This document shows, one piece after another, positions 6,181 to 10,657 of a stretch of DNA of 10,657 nt. This stretch comes from CAYLMM01 sp964384825 (lineage in GTDB: Bacteria > Krumholzibacteriota > Krumholzibacteriia > LZORAL124-64-63), in NCBI GenBank assembly GCA_964384825.1, contig CAYLMM010000070.1, positions 1 through 10,657 on the forward strand. The letters are read 5' to 3'. A program made the position numbers and the translations under genes. Below the pieces are notes generated by a model that was not told where the DNA came from, did not search any database, and saw only the letters and a list, made by a program, of their open reading frames with translations. How positions within the stretch are numbered: position 1 is the stretch's first letter; each line of letters opens with the position of its first letter.

Positions 6181-7355
6181 TGTCCGCAGCGAATCGGAAG
6201 GATGCTCCCATGAATGTTCGCCGCCGTTTTTCGGCCTTCCGTCCGCCGGCGGGCCCGGCCCTGCCGGCGATCCTGATGATCGCCCTGCTGCCTCTGGCCG
6301 GATGCGGTCCGCGCGGCGGCGGGGAGGCGCCGCCCGAGGTGCCCCGCAACGTGCGGATCCTGTCGATGGCCCCGATCGAACTGGAGGAATACTTCGAGAT
6401 CTCCGGTCCGGTCGAGCCGGTCCGCGGCGCGGATGTCGGAGCCGAGGAGAGCGGCACCGTCCGCGCCGTCCTGCACGACAAGGGCGGGCGGGTCGAGGCC
6501 GGCGACGTGCTGATCGAGCTCGACCGTCGCCTGCTGAAGGCCGACATGGAATCGGCCCGCGCCCGACGCGACCTGCAGGTCTTCAACGCCGAGCGCGTGG
6601 CGCGGCTCTACGAGGCGGGCAAGGTCAGCGAATACGAGAAGCTCAACGCCGAGTCGGTGCGCGACCAGGCCGTCGCCGCCGCGGAGGCCGCCGCGGTGCG
6701 CTACGAGCGTTGCGCCGTGCCGGCGCCCTTCGGCGGGCTGGTGGCCGACCGCTACGTCGAACCGGGCGAGCTGGTGGCCGCCGGGACCATGGTCGCGCGG
6801 GTCATCGATCCCTACACGCTGAAGCTCGTCGGAACGGTCACCGAGCGCGAGGTGCCCTGGCTGCGGGAGGGAGCGCCGGCCGAGGTGACCCTCGACGGCC
6901 ACGAGGGAACGGTCGTCGGCCGGGTCGCCTGGGTCGGCTTCGAGGCCGACACCGCGTCGGGCAAGTTCAAGACCGAGATCCACATCGACAATCCCGATCT
7001 CGCCCTGCGCAGCGGGGTCGTCGGCCGCGCCCGCATCCACAAGCGGACCCACGCCGGAGTGCTGGCCGTGCCCCGCGACGCGGTGCTGGCCGAATCCGGC
7101 GTCGCCCAGGTCTACGTGGTCGACGGCGACCGGGCCCGCCTGCGCACCGTCGAGCTCGGCCCGGACCAGGGCCTGATGGTGGTCGTGGCCGCGGGGCTTG
7201 ACGAGGGCGATCTGATCGTCGTCCGCGGACAGCGCGAGCTGCTCGACGGCGCCCTGGTGAAGGTGACCGAGAGGACCGACGCGGCCGACGGCACCATGGC
7301 CGGGGATCCGGCCGAGGTCACCGCCGGCGCCGCTTCCCGAAAGGACGTCCGATGA
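6177..7355 (+). CDS. RND efflux periplasmic adaptor (MFP/HlyD family), lipoprotein
   Basis: This membrane-fusion subunit links the RND pump to the outer-membrane channel. Counting from 6177 (392 aa), a basic stretch (RRR, 15-17) and a hydrophobic segment lead to the lipobox LAGC at 40-43, so Cys43 should be acylated and anchor the protein to the inner membrane. Two lipoyl half-motifs, about 77-118 (SGTVRAVLHDKGGRVEAGD) and 178-210 (APFGGLVADRYVEPGELVAA), flank a helical hairpin at 119-177. The beta-barrel (about 212-290) and membrane-proximal domain (about 295-365, AVPRDAVL) follow. Two starts are plausible: ATG 6177 overlaps the previous stop with GGAGG eight bases upstream, while ATG 6210 has GGAAGGA seven bases upstream and gives a more typical short lipoprotein leader. 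The stop overlaps the pump gene by ATGA. Confidence 0.92.
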   Translation: MMSAANRKDAPMNVRRRFSAFRPPAGPALPAILMIALLPLAGCGPRGGGEAPPEVPRNVRILSMAPIELEEYFEISGPVEPVRGADVGAEESGTVRAVLHDKGGRVEAGDVLIELDRRLLKADMESARARRDLQVFNAERVARLYEAGKVSEYEKLNAESVRDQAVAAAEAAAVRYERCAVPAPFGGLVADRYVEPGELVAAGTMVARVIDPYTLKLVGTVTEREVPWLREGAPAEVTLDGHEGTVVGRVAWVGFEADTASGKFKTEIHIDNPDLALRSGVVGRARIHKRTHAGVLAVPRDAVLAESGVAQVYVVDGDRARLRTVELGPDQGLMVVVAAGLDEGDLIVVRGQRELLDGALVKVTERTDAADGTMAGDPAEVTAGAASRKDVR

Positions 7356-10300
7356 AGATCACCGCCGGCGCCATCACCCGCTATCCGATGGTCTTCGCGT
7401 TCATGGCGATCATCGTCGTGGTGGGCCTGAAGTCCTATCTCGAGCTGCCGCGCGAATCCAGCCCGGACGTGAAGATCCCCTTCGTGCTGGTGATGGTTCC
7501 CTACGCCGGGGCCGGTCCCGAGGATGTGGAGAACCTGGTCACGCGCAAGATCGAGCGCGAGCTGAAGGGCCTCTCCGACCTGAAGGAGATGACGAGCTCC
7601 TCGGTGGAGGGGGCCGCGAGCATCCTGCTGGAGTTCGAGACCGACGTCGAGATGAGCGACGCCCTGCAGAAGGTCCGCGACCGGGTCGATCTGGCCAAGC
7701 CCGAGTTGCCCGAGGACCCGCGCGAGGACCTGATGATCATGGAGATCAGCTCGGACGACTGGCCGATCGTCCAGATCAACCTGGCGGCCGACTACGAGCC
7801 GGCGCTGCTGAAGAAGATCGGCGAGGACCTGCAGGAGGAATTCGAAAAGGTGCCCGGGGTCCTGGAGGTCGAGCTGACCGGCGGGGTCGAGCACGAGGTG
7901 CGCGTCGACGTCGATCCCGAGCGGCTGCGCTTCTACAACCTGGCCCTGGTCGACGTGCAGGACGCGATCCTGCTGCAGAACGTCACCATTCCGGGCGGAA
8001 AGCTCTCGCTCGGCGGCTACGACTACCAGGTCTCGGTGCCGGGCGAGGTCGGGGCGGCCGAGGAGATCCTGGACTTCGTACTGAACCCCGGCGAGCCCAC
8101 GCCGGTCTACGTGCGCGACGTGGCCGATGTCAGCTTCGGCCTGAAGGACCGCGAGACGATCTCGCGGGTCGACGGCCGCGAGGCTGTCATCCTGTCGGTC
8201 ACCAAGCGCAGCGGCGAGAACGTCATCGAGATCGTCGACGAGGTCAAACGCATCCTGGAGGAGTGGAAGCCGCGGCTGCCGGAGGGTACGGCGGTGACCA
8301 TCGTCGGCGACCAGTCCAAGGACATCCGGGACATGGTGACCGAGCTCGAGAACAACATCGTCAGCGGTCTGATCCTGGTCGTGGCGGTGCTGCTGCTGTT
8401 CCTGGGCCTGACCAATTCGCTTTTCGTGGGCGTGGCGATCCCGCTGTCGATGCTGATCACCTTCATGGTGCTGCGGGCTCTGGGCATCACCCTGAACATG
8501 GTGGTGCTGTTCTCGCTGATCCTGGCGCTGGGCATGCTTGTCGACAACGCCATCGTGATCGTCGAGAACATCTACCGGCAGCGGGGCAAGGGCAAGGGGC
8601 CCGACGAGGCCGCCCGCTTCGGCGCGGCCCAGGTCTCGAACGCCGTGGTGGCTTCGACCCTGACCACCGTCTGCGCCTTCGGGCCGATGGTCTTCTGGCC
8701 GGGGATCATGGGCGAGTTCATGAAGTACCTGCCGATCACGGTGATCATCACCCTGTCGGCCTCGCTGCTGGTGGCGCTGGTCTTCAATCCGGTGCTCTGC
8801 GCCCGGTTCATGAGGCCGCCGCGCGAGGACGCGGGCAGGCCCGGCATCGGCGCCCGCCTCTTCGGATGGGGGCTCTCGTCGTACGAGCCGGTGCTGCGCT
8901 GGTCGCTGGCCAACCGCGGGAAGGTCATGCTGGTTTCGACGGGACTGCTGATCGTGGTCTTCATGCTCTTCGGAACCTTCAACAGCGGCGTGGAGCTCTT
9001 CCCCGAAACCGATCCGCGGGTGGCCTATGTCGGCGTCGAGGCGCCCAGCGGCACGCGGGTCGAGGTCAGCGATTCCTACGCCCGCAGCATCGAGCAGGTC
9101 GTGAAGGAACTGCCCGACCTGAAGGTGTACTCGGCCCAGGTCGGAGCCGAGATCGGCGGCGGCCTCTCGTCGACGCAGAGCACAAGCAACAAGAGCGTCG
9201 TGACCATGGAGTTCATCGATCACGCGCAGCGTTCGCGGCCCTCGGCCCGCACGATCACCGATCTGCGCGAGATGCTGAAGGACTTCACCGGGGCGCGGCT
9301 GACGGTCGACAAATCCGAGGAGGGGCCGCCCACCGGCAAGCCGGTGAACATCGAGATCAGCGGCGACGATTTCGACGTGCTGGGCGAGCTGGCCGCCGGC
9401 GTTCGCGAGCGGATCCGCGGCCTGCCCGGCCTGGTGGACGTGGTCGACGACTACGACCGGGGCCTGCCGGAGATCGAGATCCGGCCGGACGTGGACAAGG
9501 CGGGCCGCTACGGCCTGCGGACCTTCGACGTCGCCGACAACGTCCGCACCGCGCTGCACGGCGCCGAGACGGCCAAGTTCCGCATCGGCGAGGACGAGTA
9601 CGACATCATGGTGCGCTACCAGCAGCCGTTCCGGCGGAAGATCGAGGACATCGAGAACATGCGGGTCTTCTACGAGGGCGAACAGGTTCCGCTGTCGGCC
9701 TTCGCGACGGTGGAATTCAAGTCGGGCCTGGCCGCCATCAACCGCATCGACGCCCAGAGGGTGGTCACCGTCTCGGCCGACGTCGGCGCGGGTTTCAACA
9801 GCAACGCCCTGCTCGCGCAGGTTCGCGAGAACCTGGCCGGCCTGGCGCTGCCTCCCGGCTACCGCATCGCCTTCACCGGCGAGAGCGAGTTCCAGGAGGA
9901 GTCGGAGACCTTCCTGTCCGACGCCTTCGGCCTGGCGGTGATGCTGATCTTCCTGGTGCTGATCACCCAGTTCAGCTCGGTCACCATCCCGCTGGTGATC
10001 CTCTCGAGCGTGATGCTCTCGCTGATCGGCGTGCTGGCCGGCCTGATGGTCACCCGCACCCCCTTCGGGATCATCATGACCGGCGTCGGCGTGATCTCGC
10101 TGGCCGGCATCGTGGTCAACAACGCCATCGTGCTGCTGGACTACATCATCCAGCTGCGCGGCCGGGGGCTGGGCAAGTACGAGGCGATCCTGATCGCCGG
10201 CAAGACCCGTTTCCGCCCGGTGGTCCTGACGGCCGTCACGACCATCCTGGGGCTGATCCCCCTGACCACCGGCTTCTCGGTGAACTTCGGCCGCCTGCTG

Positions 10301-10528
10301 CACGGGGACTGGTCGCAGGCCGTGGTCATCGGGGGCGAATCGAGCCAGTGGTGGGGCCCGATGGGCATCGCGGTGATCTGGGGGCTGGCGGTGGCCACCT
10401 TCCTGACCCTGGTCGTGGTGCCGGTGATGTATGCTTCCCTCGGCCCGGTGAAGCGGAACCTGGCCTGGCTGGCCGTCGGCAGCTGGCGGGGCCGCCCGCG
10501 GCCGCGCGAGGAGCTCGATATCGGCTAG
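7352..10528 (+). CDS. RND-family multidrug efflux pump permease (AcrB/HAE-type)
   Basis: This 1058-aa inner-membrane pump has full RND length and the internal duplication of the family: a first transmembrane helix near 12-30, a large periplasmic loop, a helix cluster at about 335-485, helix 7 near 525-545, a second loop, and a cluster at about 858-1030. Proton motive force drives export of drugs, lipophiles or other toxic compounds through the adaptor and channel encoded just upstream. Helix 4 reads GMLVDNAIVIVEN, with Asp398 and Asn399 where AcrB has Asp407 and Asp408. Helix 10 reads GIVVNNAIVLLDY, with Asn923 where AcrB has Lys940. Arg953 and Thr960 match AcrB Arg971 and Thr978. The segment SSQWWGP at 997-1003 is an insertion seen in a subgroup of these pumps. 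AAAGGA lies six bases before the ATG, which overlaps the adaptor stop. The substrate is not predictable. It is unlikely to be a heavy-metal (CusA) pump: I see no methionine relay. Confidence 0.95.
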   Translation: MKITAGAITRYPMVFAFMAIIVVVGLKSYLELPRESSPDVKIPFVLVMVPYAGAGPEDVENLVTRKIERELKGLSDLKEMTSSSVEGAASILLEFETDVEMSDALQKVRDRVDLAKPELPEDPREDLMIMEISSDDWPIVQINLAADYEPALLKKIGEDLQEEFEKVPGVLEVELTGGVEHEVRVDVDPERLRFYNLALVDVQDAILLQNVTIPGGKLSLGGYDYQVSVPGEVGAAEEILDFVLNPGEPTPVYVRDVADVSFGLKDRETISRVDGREAVILSVTKRSGENVIEIVDEVKRILEEWKPRLPEGTAVTIVGDQSKDIRDMVTELENNIVSGLILVVAVLLLFLGLTNSLFVGVAIPLSMLITFMVLRALGITLNMVVLFSLILALGMLVDNAIVIVENIYRQRGKGKGPDEAARFGAAQVSNAVVASTLTTVCAFGPMVFWPGIMGEFMKYLPITVIITLSASLLVALVFNPVLCARFMRPPREDAGRPGIGARLFGWGLSSYEPVLRWSLANRGKVMLVSTGLLIVVFMLFGTFNSGVELFPETDPRVAYVGVEAPSGTRVEVSDSYARSIEQVVKELPDLKVYSAQVGAEIGGGLSSTQSTSNKSVVTMEFIDHAQRSRPSARTITDLREMLKDFTGARLTVDKSEEGPPTGKPVNIEISGDDFDVLGELAAGVRERIRGLPGLVDVVDDYDRGLPEIEIRPDVDKAGRYGLRTFDVADNVRTALHGAETAKFRIGEDEYDIMVRYQQPFRRKIEDIENMRVFYEGEQVPLSAFATVEFKSGLAAINRIDAQRVVTVSADVGAGFNSNALLAQVRENLAGLALPPGYRIAFTGESEFQEESETFLSDAFGLAVMLIFLVLITQFSSVTIPLVILSSVMLSLIGVLAGLMVTRTPFGIIMTGVGVISLAGIVVNNAIVLLDYIIQLRGRGLGKYEAILIAGKTRFRPVVLTAVTTILGLIPLTTGFSVNFGRLLHGDWSQAVVIGGESSQWWGPMGIAVIWGLAVATFLTLVVVPVMYASLGPVKRNLAWLAVGSWRGRPRPREELDIG

Positions 10529-10563
10529 GCCGGCCGCTGTCGCGGCGGCACGAAAGGAATCCG

Positions 10564-10657
10564 ATGCCCACAGGCCGCGATTCCGGAATACGCGACGCCC
10601 GATCTCCGGCGTGTCCTCGGTCCCGCTTTCCGAGGCCTACCAGCAGTACCGGGACAC
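10564..10657 (+). CDS. Start of an unidentified downstream gene (partial, frame uncertain)
   Basis: AAAGGA (10553-10558) sits five bases before ATG 10564, and that frame stays open to the end of the window (31 codons). However, its translation is rich in Pro, Arg and Ser, and only about 18 of 30 codons end in G or C. The frame two bases later (codons beginning at 10566) has about 26 of 30 G/C-ending codons and reads like protein from about 10599 (ending SVPLSEAYQQYRD), but has no good start other than GTG 10611. Either the gene begins at GTG 10611, or a frameshift or sequencing error lies near 10590, or the ATG frame is real and unusual. No product can be assigned. Confidence 0.3.
   Translation, partial: MPTGRDSGIRDARSPACPRSRFPRPTSSTGT

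Noticed and set aside
7112..10303. Very long open frame on the minus strand (about 1063 codons)
   Set aside because: It lies opposite the adaptor and RND genes; the translation is dominated by His, Asp, Gln, Arg and Val, typical of the antisense of GC-rich coding sequence. No domain is visible.
10533..10546. GCCGC/GCGGC hairpin after the RND gene as a terminator
   Set aside because: The stem is only five base pairs and no T-run follows; it is better read as chance in GC-rich sequence.

Overview
The window is mostly GC-rich DNA from a Gram-negative (diderm) bacterium. An outer-membrane efflux channel, a lipoprotein adaptor and an RND pump together imply an outer membrane. Third codon positions are strongly G/C, and a hand count gives 41 of 60 G+C for 5221-5280. 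No marker gene fixes the phylum. The gene style would fit a high-GC environmental lineage, but that is inference.

Layout. (A) 1-1177, plus strand: a lower-GC accessory module (26 of 60 G+C in 181-240). The 3' end of an unrecognised gene overlaps by ATGA a 265-aa protein carrying a PD-(D/E)XK nuclease-type motif. (B) 1178-1338: a short convergent intergenic region dominated by a perfect 31-bp inverted repeat, probably a small palindromic element. (C) 3785-1339, minus strand: three genes in the order UbiA-family polyprenyl-phosphate phosphoribosyltransferase-like enzyme, SMR/EamA-type four-helix membrane protein, NAD-dependent sugar epimerase/dehydratase. The set looks like part of a lipid-linked pentose pathway for envelope glycans. 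Two back-to-back perfect hairpins precede the epimerase. (D) 3786-4011: a divergent AT-rich control region with a sigma70-like promoter (perfect TATAAT) and CGTTT/AAACG repeats that are a likely TetR operator. (E) 4012-10528, plus strand: a complete efflux operon in the order TetR regulator, TolC-type channel, lipoprotein adaptor, RND pump. The last three genes are joined by 4-nt ATGA overlaps. (F) 10529-10657: the beginning of a further gene whose reading frame is ambiguous.

The efflux genes should form one tripartite pump across both membranes, repressed by its own TetR protein. The UbiA/SMR/epimerase set should make, flip or modify a polyprenyl-linked sugar at the inner membrane. The accessory module at the left is unrelated and looks acquired. 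The least explained items are the nuclease-like pair, the inverted-repeat element beside it and the composition of the lipid-sugar cassette. The efflux operon is ordinary in layout, though its pump has a non-canonical proton-relay motif.
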